Below are positions 1 to 8,216 of a stretch of DNA of 64,000 nt, one piece after another. The stretch lies in assembly GCA_949316235.1 (NCBI GenBank), contig OX438741.1, forward strand, positions 10,282,124 through 10,346,123, given 5' to 3'. The notes under the pieces are model-generated. The model was not told the origin of the DNA, did no database searches, and worked only from the letters and a program-made list of their open reading frames with translations. This DNA is from Oegoconia quadripuncta. Taxonomy: Eukaryota; Arthropoda; Insecta; Lepidoptera; Autostichidae. Both the position numbers and the translations under genes were made by a program. Every line of letters begins with the position of its first letter. The stretch's first letter is position 1.

Positions 1-255
1 GCCAATATGTCTTATGGCAATTGACAGCGCTGGTTTTCAGCGCAACCCCTCTCTCACTTAGGTTTTCAACATAAAACAGCAGTCAGGCGCGTTCCCACAT
101 ACACTTATGTGTGAGAAAAAAAGAAAACAACTGCTGTTACCTACTTGAGAGTGCGTTAACAAAAAGTAGTAGATCAGTTACATTTCCATCCCACTCTTCC
201 TCATTCAGTTCTCCGTTAAATTGTCGCTTGTATAGGTACAAATATGTTAGATTAC

Positions 256-437
256 CAAGATTCTCAGACAGTTTCAGCAAGGCGACGTCAGCGTGAGGAA
301 CTGGTTCCTCCTCAAACTTGGGATGCCTCACTGCCCCCACCACGTCTACCAGGTGTCCCCCCTCGTGCGGTCGAACGCTGCCCACGCGCACCTTCACAAA
401 CTTGCCCAGAGTCTTCATCGGGGAAACGTGCAGGACA
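256..437 (-). CDS. Serine protease exon 3: catalytic Asp region
   Basis: The acceptor ATGCTAG|TG at 438 restores the frame from exon 2 (codon TA+T gives Tyr115). It encodes VRVGSVRPHEGG, then VVGAVRHPKFEEE, then HADVALLKLSENL, with the catalytic Asp in ADVALL. The exon ends at TTG|GTAATC, phase 1. The following exon is not recognisable in 1-255 and must lie off the window. Confidence 0.85.
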
Positions 438-2988
438 CTAGCATACGACATTAATTGATAAAAACTTTAGGATAGCCCATAGACACCTAATGTTTGATTT
501 AATCAGACTGCAATCTTAGTTATTTTTCAATTGAAGTCAGTCTTTAAGCTAAGTCGGTGGCTTACAGGAACGACTTAAAAACACTGGCTCTCAGCCACTA
601 GTCTGATTCTAATCCACCAATCGACATTGGGCCTGCGTGGTTGAGTATGGCCCATACCCTCTCTAAGTGAGAGGAGGCTGCGCCCCAACATCGAGGACGT
701 GTAAGGCTGTAGATAATGAGATGACGAGACCTCCACCACGCCATTAAATTCAACATCACCGTATCAGCTATGTGACGCCCACTGCTAAACATAGGCCTCC
801 CCCATAGATTTCCAGAGCGACCGGTTGTAAGCGGTCTGCATTGAGTGACTTCCCGCGACCATCATCAGGTCGTCCGTCCATCTTGTGAGTGGATGTCCTA
901 TGCTACGCTTGCCATCGCGTGGTCTCTAATCGAGAACTTTAATGCCTTATCTTCATGCTATGTGCCCTGCCCATTGTTAACTTACTAATCCGCTGGGCTA
1001 AGCCGGTGACTTTCGGTCGTCGTCGGATTTCTTCATTTATGATTCAATCTCATAGCTAAACGCTGAGCATCGTTCTTTCCCATAGCTTGTTGCGTGACCT
1101 TGAACTTTTCTGACGCCTTCAGTAAGAGACCACTTTTCAGTGCCACAAGTAGTCGCTGGTATTGATATTGATTAAAGATTTTCGTTTTAAAGAGGCACTA
1201 ACGCATTTTAGGCGAGAAGACCTTGCGCAGGTTCTAGAACGCTTCAGAATCTGAATTGGACTCTTTCACATTCAATTACTTTTACTCATGAACAGGCTGA
1301 ATGGATTGCTTTCATACTCCCTCTGAAACACTCACTAGTTGAGACAGTGCGCAGCAGTAACCACCCAATTGACATCGACAATGGCTCCTGCACACCACAA
1401 CCGTCCGTTAATGATAATCGCAGCCATGTACGGAAAATTAGCTGTGTCTGACAAATTCCCTCCACGGATTCTCAAGGCTCCTTGCTCCAGTAGTAAGGGG
1501 TATGGGTTCTTGATTCTGAGAGCGTCCTTCTGCTTGTGGTGGTGACGGCGGCGTCCGTCTAACTGCTGTGCTGGGTTTTGGCCGAAGTCTACATTGACAT
1601 CGAAAACAAAAGGACCTACATTATGTTCAATATCCCAGTGTAGTTTTAGTAGGTGAAGTTGCACACTTTTGGACTTTTCCGTACAATAAATATCAATAAC
1701 TAATCCAATTTGCTTTGTGGAAACACTTTAAATTTTGAACAGTATGTACGAAAAGCGATCACAAGCAGCAGAATGTTGAGATAAATGTAAGGGGAATGAA
1801 CAGATGAATGTGCATGTGATAGAAAAGCTAGAGAAAATCGGTATGTGATATGGGGGACGGGTGATATAGAAATATTTATGCCGGGGATGCTATGCCACTA
1901 AAAGAGTATTAATTGTGGATGTAGATGGCTGTAAGGGGAGAGGAGAAAGGTGGAGTATGTGAGGATAAAGAATGATAAATTGTATTACACCAACATAATG
2001 GGAAAAGGCACCAGGATTATTTACGGCGTAATGCAGTATCTAACTATCCCCACACTCCTCCCTTTATTACAGTAATGGGGATAAACTGGGAGGATAACTG
2101 CCTCTTAAACCGCTAGGTATCGCACGACCGACTGTACCTCTGTCCCAAGGTTTAGGTGCGGAGGCGAAAAAGTTGCTTTTATAATTTTTTTTTTATGCAA
2201 AACGGGTTAGCACTTGACCTCAATCACACCTGATGTTAGGTGCAGATGAGGCTGAAGGTGGTAGCGTACTGACCCAGAAACCCCATCTTATTTGGGGACT
2301 GGCTATCTTATCTCTGCATGACAACCGGAACACAACAATGCTATTAACATTGCTGTTTGACGGCGATGGTGGTGCTAGCCAGGCGGACATTTAAAATGCC
2401 CTACCACCAACCAAACCGAAATATGTAAATATGTACCCGGTTGGGGATTGAACCCGCGACCTCTGAAACGTGTACCCAATGTTGTTTACATTGAGCCACG
2501 GAGGTGGTTTAATCATACAATGTCCTGGTTTTAGACGTAAATTCAAAGTTTTAGTATTATTCTAATAGGGCCTTAAATCTAGGTTCAACATAGTGTCTGG
2601 TGACGGTTCCTTACGTGATACTATTATATAAAACTAATTAACGAAAAAGAAGTTGGAAATAAATGGAGAGTGATACATTGACAAGAACGTACTCGTAGCT
2701 CTTAAATGTTTGATAATGAAGGGTCTGAAGTAGGAAAAGGATGGTTTGCCGAATGTTTAGATTGTGTGGTAGACAAAGCAATTTTCCGAATAAAAATGAC
2801 AAGAAATTATAGCATGTTACGGAGCAAGTTTTGTCAGAAGCTATCTGACATCGTTCCATTATGATCACGGGCCCAGTAGGAATGATTTTACACTTACCGA
2901 ATTCATCATTCTCCGAATTCATTAAACCGACAGCAGAATTAATGTACAAACAAGCAATGCAACACGTCACCATCTGTAATATATCCAT
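256..2988 (-). CDS. Secreted trypsin-like serine protease, 5' part (three exons; gene runs off left edge)
   Basis: Joining exons 2898-2988, 1336-1588 and 256-437 gives about 175 residues of an S1-family protease precursor. Residues 1-21 look like a signal peptide ending near NSAVG. A propeptide rich in Arg, His and Lys follows, then an activation site R70|IRGG (the family norm is R|IVGG), the conserved WVVTAAHC with catalytic His111, and ADVALLKL with catalytic Asp165. The Ser-containing half and the substrate-pocket residues lie beyond position 1, so specificity cannot be read. All three exons join in phase (GTAAGT, GTGAGT and GTAATC donors). It is presumably a secreted zymogen cleaved after an Arg; whether it is digestive or in an immune cascade is unknown. 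No clip domain is visible. Intron 1 carries a SINE and intron 2 carries SINE and RTE remnants. Confidence 0.85.
540..730 (+). repeat. SINE-like repeat, tail fragment
   Basis: The segment containing TATGGCCCATACCCTCTC and GAGGACGTGTAAGGCT recurs at about 41890-42085 in the same orientation. Both copies end in a GATGATG-like tail. Confidence 0.6.
775..1110 (-). mobile_element. RTE-like LINE 3' end, decayed
   Basis: On the minus strand this resembles the C-terminal codons of RTE-clade reverse transcriptases, which typically end near RWTDDL, AQDR and EA.QQWTS. It carries several frame breaks. Close relatives occur at 8370-8540, 20390-20710, 26783-27062 and 53218-53490. Confidence 0.6.
1336..1588 (-). 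CDS. Serine protease exon 2: propeptide, activation site, catalytic His
   Basis: It encodes residues 31-114: DFGQNPAQQLDG, then an RRRHHHKQK basic patch, then RIRGGNLSDTANFPYMAAI, then CAGAIVDVNWVVTAAHC. The 5' border is taken at ATGTAG|AC (1588), after a pyrimidine run, because it is in phase 1 with exon 1. A second in-phase TAG 24 bases upstream would add PFVFDVNV and cannot be excluded. The 3' border is TA|GTGAGT at 1335, phase 2. The Cys pair bracketing the His (CAGAI to TAAHC) is the usual first trypsin disulfide. Confidence 0.85.
1589..2897 (-). other. Serine protease intron 1
   Basis: The intron is AT-rich. It contains one near-full SINE1 copy (2183-2508). The piece at about 1735-2050 reads like decayed LINE coding sequence but could not be classified. 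Confidence 0.6.
2183..2508 (-). repeat. SINE1, near full-length copy
   Basis: SINE1 is a roughly 310-330 bp tRNA-headed family. The head reads CCTCCGTGGCTCAAT (A-box-like) followed by GGTCGCGGGTTCGATCCCC (B-box). The body contains CTAGCTACCACCATCTTATC and the tail GAGGTCAAG with A-rich sequence. This copy is reversed, with its poly-A seen as T's at 2185-2194. Confidence 0.85.
2898..2988 (-). CDS. Serine protease exon 1: start codon and signal peptide
   Basis: The ATG at 2988 sits in the context CGAAAATGG and opens 30 codons beginning MDILQMVTCC, with a hydrophobic Cys-rich core (CCIACLYI) and a plausible signal-peptidase site after NSAVG. The exon ends in phase 1 at a strong donor, G|GTAAGTG, at 2897. 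Phase 1 matches the acceptor of the next exon, which is why it is joined to the protease and not treated as a free ORF. Reading through the donor gives a longer ORF to 2638, but it shows no recognisable homology. Confidence 0.75.
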
Positions 2989-2999
2989 TTTCGATATTC

Positions 3000-3290
3000 T
3001 GTTCTCACGTAATGGAATTAATAAATCTCTATTTCCTTCTGTAGTGCATCGTTTTTCGCAGTTTTATGTATGGTTACTTTTATTTTAACCGTAAATAAAC
3101 GTCTTGAATGGTTTCTTTCAAGTGGTTTACCTAGTGTTTTATGGTAGCTGTATTGCAAAACATTTTATTACACATAATCTAGTAAAATTCATTTCATTTC
3201 ATAGTGTTATTCCGTGTATTATATGTCTGTTATACTTTATATTCGTATGTATTGAAATATGTACTTATTTATGTATTTATGTACTTATTA
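3000..3290. other. Upstream flank of the protease gene, nothing recognised
   Basis: This AT-rich sequence lies 5' of the protease start codon and should hold its 5' UTR and promoter. No clear TATA or initiator element could be assigned. Confidence 0.4.
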
Positions 3291-3515
3291 GTATGTAGTT
3301 ACATTTATATTCAGTTAGGTTTTTTTTATCTATCATATTTATCCATTTTTTTAGATTGTGCACGTATTATCTGCCTCTTCCAGTCATATCTCTCTTTCGT
3401 AGGTCTGCTGGAAGAAATTTCACAGTAGAAATAAGCAGAACCTGTTGTGTCGTCTCTATTATGTTGTATCTGTATGTTTTTTCTTGTGTGCAATAAATGA
3501 TAAATAAAATAAAAT
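3290..3515 (+). mobile_element. LINE 3' UTR fragment
   Basis: The part at 3423-3500, including AATAAGCAGAACCTG and GTGTGCAATAAATGA, is nearly identical to 25275-25350. It ends in an A-rich tail, typical of a non-LTR retrotransposon 3' end. Confidence 0.6.
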
Positions 3516-3711
3516 CAATAAAAAACAATTATATTTTATTGTGCAGTCGACTGTACGTCAACAGGTGATTCTTATTACGAGGCGCTAAAGTTACTAATGG
3601 AAGCAAAGTCTCTAGAGCTGGTAGGTCACTGTACCTATTTATTTCAACAATTTCTAGGATTACCTACTACTACGCTGTTATCCAGAAAATTTAACCTCAG
3701 TGGGTTATCAT

Positions 3712-3974
3712 ATTTTTTTATGCATAATAGGTAAGCACTTGACCTCAATCACACCTGATGTTAAGTGAAGGTGAGGCCGAAGGTGAAAGCGTACTGATCC
3801 GGAAACCCCTTCTTATTTATCTCGGACAACCGGAACATAACAATGCTATTAACATTGCTGTTTGGCTGCATACTTCGATAAGATGGTGGTAGTTAGCCAG
3901 GCGGATATTTAAAATGACACCAAACTGAGTACTAAACATGTTCGAACCCGCGACCTCTGGTTCGTAAACCCTAT
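3712..3974 (-). repeat. SINE1, partial copy
   Basis: The tail and body of SINE1 are reversed here. The tRNA-like head is cut off after GGTTCGTAAACCCTA. Confidence 0.75.
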
Positions 3975-4149
3975 GTATATGAAATATACAGAAATGAACA
4001 CGTGACAGGGGGTGAGCGCATCGCCGTTAAAACGTTCAAATCTATAGATGTTTTTGGTGAGAAGTCCCTTGGTCGCCTTTTGCATGGGAAGAGACGGTTG
4101 GTTCTACTGAGTGAGGGACTGACTTCTATTTGATTTATCAGTGTGCGAA

Positions 4150-4323
4150 GTGTAAGTTTTGTCTCGTTTTTAACTTTACCATCGCGTTCGCGTTTACGAA
4201 AAAAGTCCCTATGAAAGAAATCGTTTTGCAAACTATCCGCTAGAGGCGCTGCACATTTCTCCATACAAATCGTCACGTAAACGTGAAGGCGGTAGTAAAG
4301 TTAAGTCGAAACAAAACTTACAC
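4150..4323. mobile_element. 174-bp hairpin MITE, family M1
   Basis: The ends are imperfect inverted repeats (GTGTAAGTTTTGTCTCG and CGAAACAAAACTTACAC). The arms extend about 50 bp through the CGTTTACG region. A copy of identical length lies at 53496-53669 in the opposite orientation, and a third was split by a LINE at 5357-7136. Confidence 0.85.
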
Positions 4324-4384
4324 GCCGCCCTCAGATTCGGTCGCTATACAAATCTATGGGGCAGGCCGGTGCTTCCAGCTATTT

Positions 4385-4574
4385 CTACCAAAGTATTTCT
4401 CCCAGGGGAAATAGATTTCCATTCATTTCTACTACATTACTATATATTTATTAATATAAAGACTTTTGTTTGTGATTTTACGATTATTACTACATTGACA
4501 TTATATGAAGCATGTTGTATTAGAGTAGTAGAAATGAATGGAAATCTATTTCCCCTGGGAGACATACTTTAGTA
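4385..4574. mobile_element. 190-bp hairpin MITE
   Basis: The arms are inverted repeats of about 50 bp. The left arm begins CTACCAAAGTATTTCTCCC and the right arm ends GGGAGACATACTTTAGTAG. The loop is AT-rich and no ORF is visible. Confidence 0.8.
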
Positions 4575-4794
4575 GCAATAGGTGGAATAACCGGGGCAGG
4601 CCTATGTTACGTTAGTACTATATTAATCAGCAGTGGACAGTGGACGCCCTGTAGCTGATATGATGAGGTGGAGTATGCGGTTCTTCGTAGGTAATATTTT
4701 TTTGTGAACTTCACCTGGGCACTCTCGTGCTTTACAACCAATTCCTGACGGGTAAAATTGCTCATGCGACCGTCACGTTTTTAAGTTTTTTTTT

Positions 4795-5013
4795 AAATAA
4801 TACACCAATCATCTAGTTTCAAACTAAGCAAAGCTTGTACTATGGGTACTTGATAACGGATAAACATACCTACATAAATATTTATATAACATCCATGACT
4901 CCGGAATAAATGTTCGTATTCATCACACAAACATTTACCCGTCGCGAGATTCGAACCCGCAACCGTTGGTTTCGCTGACAGGATCACTATCCACTACATC
5001 AGCCGGTCGTCAT
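4795..5013 (-). repeat. SINE3 copy (tRNA-headed)
   Basis: SINE3 is a roughly 230-bp family with the head CGACCGGTTGGTGTAGTGG, a B-box GGTTGCGGGTTCAAATCCC, and a tail containing CAAGCTTTGCTTAGTTTGG. This copy is reversed. Confidence 0.8.
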
Positions 5014-5110
5014 CTATCATTATCGGTATCTAGATATTTCATTTATAACCGCAGTCTGGTTTTATAGTTTATTACAGTTTTTATGTAGCCATTTTTGTAT
5101 AAAACACTAT

Positions 5111-5305
5111 ATAGCTTTCCGCCCGCGGCTTCGCCTACGTGGAATAATTTTATTCCGGAAATCTGTTTATCTCACGGGAACTACTCTAAAAAATATCCTA
5201 TGTTTTAATCCAGGGTAAGTCCTACCTGTATACCAAATCCGTTCATCCGTTTCGCCGTGATTCAGGAACAAACAAACATCCAAACATTCGCATTTATAAT
5301 ATTAG
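5111..5305 (-). repeat. Lepidopteran AAAGCTAGT-ended repeat (possibly non-autonomous Helitron)
   Basis: It runs from AGCTTTCCGCCCGCGGCTTC to GCATTTATAATATTAG, reversed. Relatives lie at 13082-13310, 36735-36953 and 39725-39969. No autonomous partner is visible, so the Helitron assignment is only a suggestion. Confidence 0.7.
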
Positions 5306-5356
5306 ATTGATACCTGTTTCTGCATTGTTGATCTTTTTCATACAACTGATGGCCGA

Positions 5357-5403
5357 GTGTGAGTTTTGTTTCGACTTAACTTTACAACCGCATTCACGTT
5401 TAC
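5357..5403. mobile_element. Left part of MITE M1, interrupted by a LINE
   Basis: The sequence follows the 53496 copy from GTGTGAGTTTTG to CACGTTTAC, then switches to the LINE tail. The rest of the MITE resumes at 7006. Confidence 0.85.
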
Positions 5404-7005
5404 AAAGTCAAAGTCAAAGTCAAAGTCAAAGTCAAAGTTGCTTTATTTTGTAGGTACACAGAGTACACTTAAAATAGTCAATTTTACATTTTTTAAGCTA
5501 CTGCTTGTTCAAAATGCAATTTTCCCCTGAGAAGAACAAGCAAGAAACTCGAAGGGTTGCTCTTTTAAAATCAGGTTTTGATTTTACATAAAGGTTTTTA
5601 TATTACAAAAAGGTTTTTATAAATCATTATTAATCGTGAAATAGCCTGGCATGCGAACAATCTCATTATGTCCAGGGATGATTATCATCTAAATAGTCTG
5701 ATATTTTATAATATGCTTTGTTAATAAGTTTCTGTTTTATAGTATCTTTAAATTTATCAAGTGGAAGATTTTGTATATCAACTGGGACCTTATTGAAAAA
5801 GCGTATACATAACCCTTTGAATGAATTACTGACTTTGCGGAGGCGACTTATGTGACCTGCAAGTTTATCTTTATTTCTTGTATTGACATCATGTTTATCA
5901 CTATTTTTCCTAAACGATGCTATATTTTTTTTGACATACATTAGATTTTGAAAAAAGTACTGGGACGAAAAGGTTAGAATGTTATACACTTTAAACCTAT
6001 CTCTAAGTGACACTGCAGGTTTCAATTGATAAATTGCGCGAACGGCTCGTTTTTGTAAAACAAAGATTGTATTTATATCCGCGGCATTTCCCCACAGTAA
6101 GATACCGTATGACATCAAGCTGTGGAAATAACTAAAATATACTAATCTAGCAGTATTTACGTCTGACATTTGTCGAATTTTTTTGACTGCGTACGCTGCA
6201 GAGCTGAGCCTTTTCGCCAATTTATGTATATGAGGACCCCATTGCATTTTGGCGTCTAAAGTAATGCCCAAAAATACAGTAGAATCTACGAGATCTAAAG
6301 TGGCATTTTTTATCATTATATTTGTGGGCACCGCTCTGACATTGGGTAGTACAAATTTCACACATTTAGTTTTTTTCTCATTAAGTAACAAATTATTTGC
6401 CGTAAACCATTCTACTATTTCAGAAATAGCATTGTTCACATCGTCATAGCTTAATTTTTGTCTATTTACTTTAAATAATACGGAGGTATCATCTGCAAAC
6501 AATACTATTTCATGTTTATTATCCTTTACAAGGTTAGGCAAGTCATTTATATAGACCAAAAATAAAAATGGCCCGAGTATGGAACCCTGCGGGACGCCCA
6601 TGCAGACTGTGGACCCTGACGATGTGTTGCCACTGATACTAACCCTCTGAACTCTGCCACTCATATAAGAATTCAAAAGGTCAATAGCACGGCCTGTTAC
6701 ACCATAATGACGTAATTTCCTGATTAAGATGTCATGATTAACGCAATCAAATGCCTTGGACAAGTCGCAGAACACTCCTATTGCATCCCGAGAATCTTCC
6801 CAAGCTTCAAAAATATGTTGTAAGAGCTCGACACCTGCGTCGGTTGTCGAGCGGCCCCTAGTAAAACCGAATTGTTTATGCGACATAAAATCGTTACTAT
6901 AAAAATAAGCCGATAACTGAATTAATATAATTTTTTCAAAGATTTTACTGAGAGTCGGTAGTATTGATATAGGTCTAAAATTAGAGGGGTCTGTTCTACT
7001 ACCGG
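5404..7005 (-). mobile_element. 5'-truncated CR1/jockey-like LINE
   Basis: This 1602-bp insertion has its 3' microsatellite tail (repeated CTTTGA on the minus strand) at 5404-5438. Its 3' UTR contains a RAGCAACCC region, and RT coding sequence stays open to the truncation point. It sits inside MITE M1, flanked by TTAC at 5400-5403 and 7006-7009, a short target-site duplication. Related 3' ends occur at about 10680, 28885, 40560, 45220 and 45870. Confidence 0.9.
5666..7003 (-). CDS. LINE reverse transcriptase, N-terminally truncated
   Basis: The reading frame is open from the insertion border near 7003 and needs no start codon, because the element is 5'-truncated. The first visible motif is NFRPISILPTLSKIFEK, then QFGFTRGRSTTDA, FCDLSKAFDCVNHDIL, GVPQGSILGPFLFLVYINDL and the catalytic FADDTSV. 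About 220 residues of thumb and C-terminal sequence follow, ending SDYLDDNHPWT. Counting from the internal Met at 6886 gives 406 residues; the upstream endonuclease and ORF1 are absent. The frame has no stops, so the insertion is fairly young, but it cannot be autonomous. The assignment is to the CR1/jockey group of non-LTR elements; the exact clade would need a tree. Confidence 0.9.
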   Translation of the reverse strand, partial: GSRTDPSNFRPISILPTLSKIFEKIILIQLSAYFYSNDFMSHKQFGFTRGRSTTDAGVELLQHIFEAWEDSRDAIGVFCDLSKAFDCVNHDILIRKLRHYGVTGRAIDLLNSYMSGRVQRVSISGNTSSGSTVCMGVPQGSILGPFLFLVYINDLPNLVKDNKHEIVLFADDTSVLFKVNRQKLSYDDVNNAISEIVEWFTANNLLLNEKKTKCVKFVLPNVRAVPTNIMIKNATLDLVDSTVFLGITLDAKMQWGPHIHKLAKRLSSAAYAVKKIRQMSDVNTARLVYFSYFHSLMSYGILLWGNAADINTIFVLQKRAVRAIYQLKPAVSLRDRFKVYNILTFSSQYFFQNLMYVKKNIASFRKNSDKHDVNTRNKDKLAGHISRLRKVSNSFKGLCIRFFNKVPVDIQNLPLDKFKDTIKQKLINKAYYKISDYLDDNHPWT

Positions 7006-7136
7006 TTACGTGACGATTTGTATGAAAAAATGTGAAGCGCCTCTAGAGGATAGTTTGCAATACGATTTTTTTCATAGGGACTTTTTTCGTAAACGCGAAA
7101 GCGATGGTAAAGTTAAAAACGAGACAAAACTCACAC
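7006..7136. mobile_element. Right part of MITE M1 interrupted by a LINE
   Basis: It resumes at TTACGTGACGATTTG and ends ACAAAACTCACAC, matching the second part of the intact copy at 53496-53669. Confidence 0.85.
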
Positions 7137-7194
7137 TTCGCACACAGTTAATATAGGATGTCAAGAATGTATTAAACAAATTGCATAAAATAGT

Positions 7195-7605
7195 TTTATG
7201 AATTTCAATACCCATGAAATTTGGAGGGATACAGAGGCAGAGAAAGACCAAGAAGGTGTGGGTAGACAGCGTGAGGAATGATAATGTGTGTAGAAGGGGT
7301 GGGTTCGGAGATGACCGCTGATAGAGGAGAGTGGAAGAGGAAAACATGTTGTGCAAGAAGCACAAAATGTTGTTAGTGTATGAACATGTTACGAATGGGT
7401 ACTTCATCTTATTGCTATACAAATTAAAAGTGCTGATATAATACTGCTGCTGCGTCAAGGAAAGAGAGGAGGGGAAAGACCAAGGCGCAATTACTTTGAC
7501 CAAGTGAAAAACGATGAATGCCGTGTCGTACCAAGACGTTAAATCGAGGGCGGAAAGAAGAGAGACGTGGTCATTCACGGACAAGAGCATAAGCTCTTAA
7601 ATTGA
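7195..7605 (+). mobile_element. RTE-like LINE C-terminal fragments (two pieces)
   Basis: The pieces at 7195-7400 and 7425-7605 read on the plus strand as decayed RT C-termini. In one frame the second contains PRRNYFDQVK. Stops and frameshifts are present. Confidence 0.5.
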
Positions 7606-7934
7606 AGAAGAAGCTGGAATAGGAACTAACCAACTTGGCTATAATTCATATTGTAATAGGTTTCTAGGAGTTGGTAATTAAATAAACAACATTCAATTTA
7701 AGTCTTATAATATAAATAATACTTTTATATTAATCTCAATTAAACTAGTAATACCAACTTTAAACATTAATAATTCGTCAAAATATCACATTCATGGGTC
7801 ACGAGGCACGTTATTTATTATCAAACCAATCACAGCACATCAATTGAAGCATACGACCAATCGGCGAGTTATTTTAATGTCAAAAGTCAACAACCTTCTA
7901 TTTAAGAGATTCACCTCCTTGTTTATAACTCGTC
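7606..7934 (-). other. 3' UTR and downstream flank of the transporter gene
   Basis: No gene is visible. It contains the candidate polyadenylation signal described separately. The part nearest the stop codon is presumably transcribed. Confidence 0.5.
7814..7819 (-). terminator. Candidate polyadenylation signal of the transporter gene
   Basis: AATAAA on the minus strand lies about 115 bp beyond the stop codon at 7935-7937. It is the first canonical signal downstream. Confidence 0.6.
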
Positions 7935-8216
7935 TCATAATCGACTAACTTCTCTTCCGTTCTCTATGTCTGCTTCTTTTCGTTTCTCTTTCTGTCTGCC
8001 ATCTTCTAGAAGAGCGTATATCTCTTCGACACTTCTATCTTTTGTCTCTGGTACCCACATGACGGTGTAGAAAGTACCCAGGAAGCATACAACTGAGAAC
8101 ATTATGAAAACCCAATGGATGCCCAGGAGCTTGAGAAGGGGGTCGTAGGCTTTGGTTTGTAGAAAGTCACTCAGGGCGTCGACACTGCTCACGAATGAAG
8201 TCACCATTCCGCGATG
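7935..8216 (-). CDS. Tret1-like transporter coding exon 8 (stop)
   Basis: TM11-TM12 (HRGMVTSFVSSVDALSDFLQ, then WVFIMFSVVCFLGTFYTVMW), the signature PETKDRSVEEI, and a charged cytosolic tail ending EVSRL. Acceptor TGTTTTCAG|CAT. Stop TGA at 7937-7935. Confidence 0.93.
   Translation of the reverse strand, partial: HRGMVTSFVSSVDALSDFLQTKAYDPLLKLLGIHWVFIMFSVVCFLGTFYTVMWVPETKDRSVEEIYALLEDGRQKEKRKEADIENGREVSRL

Larger units (their letters stand above)
438..1335 (-). other. Serine protease intron 2, repeat-filled
   Basis: This stretch has no coding evidence of its own. It holds a SINE-like tail (about 540-730) and a decayed RTE-like LINE 3' end (about 775-1110). Confidence 0.6.

Noticed and set aside
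2638..2897. Extension of the signal-peptide ORF
   Set aside because: The frame crosses a strong GTAAGT donor and then has no family similarity; treated as intron.
7072..7590. 172-aa minus-strand ORF
   Set aside because: It spans a MITE half and antisense LINE fragments. No coherent domain.
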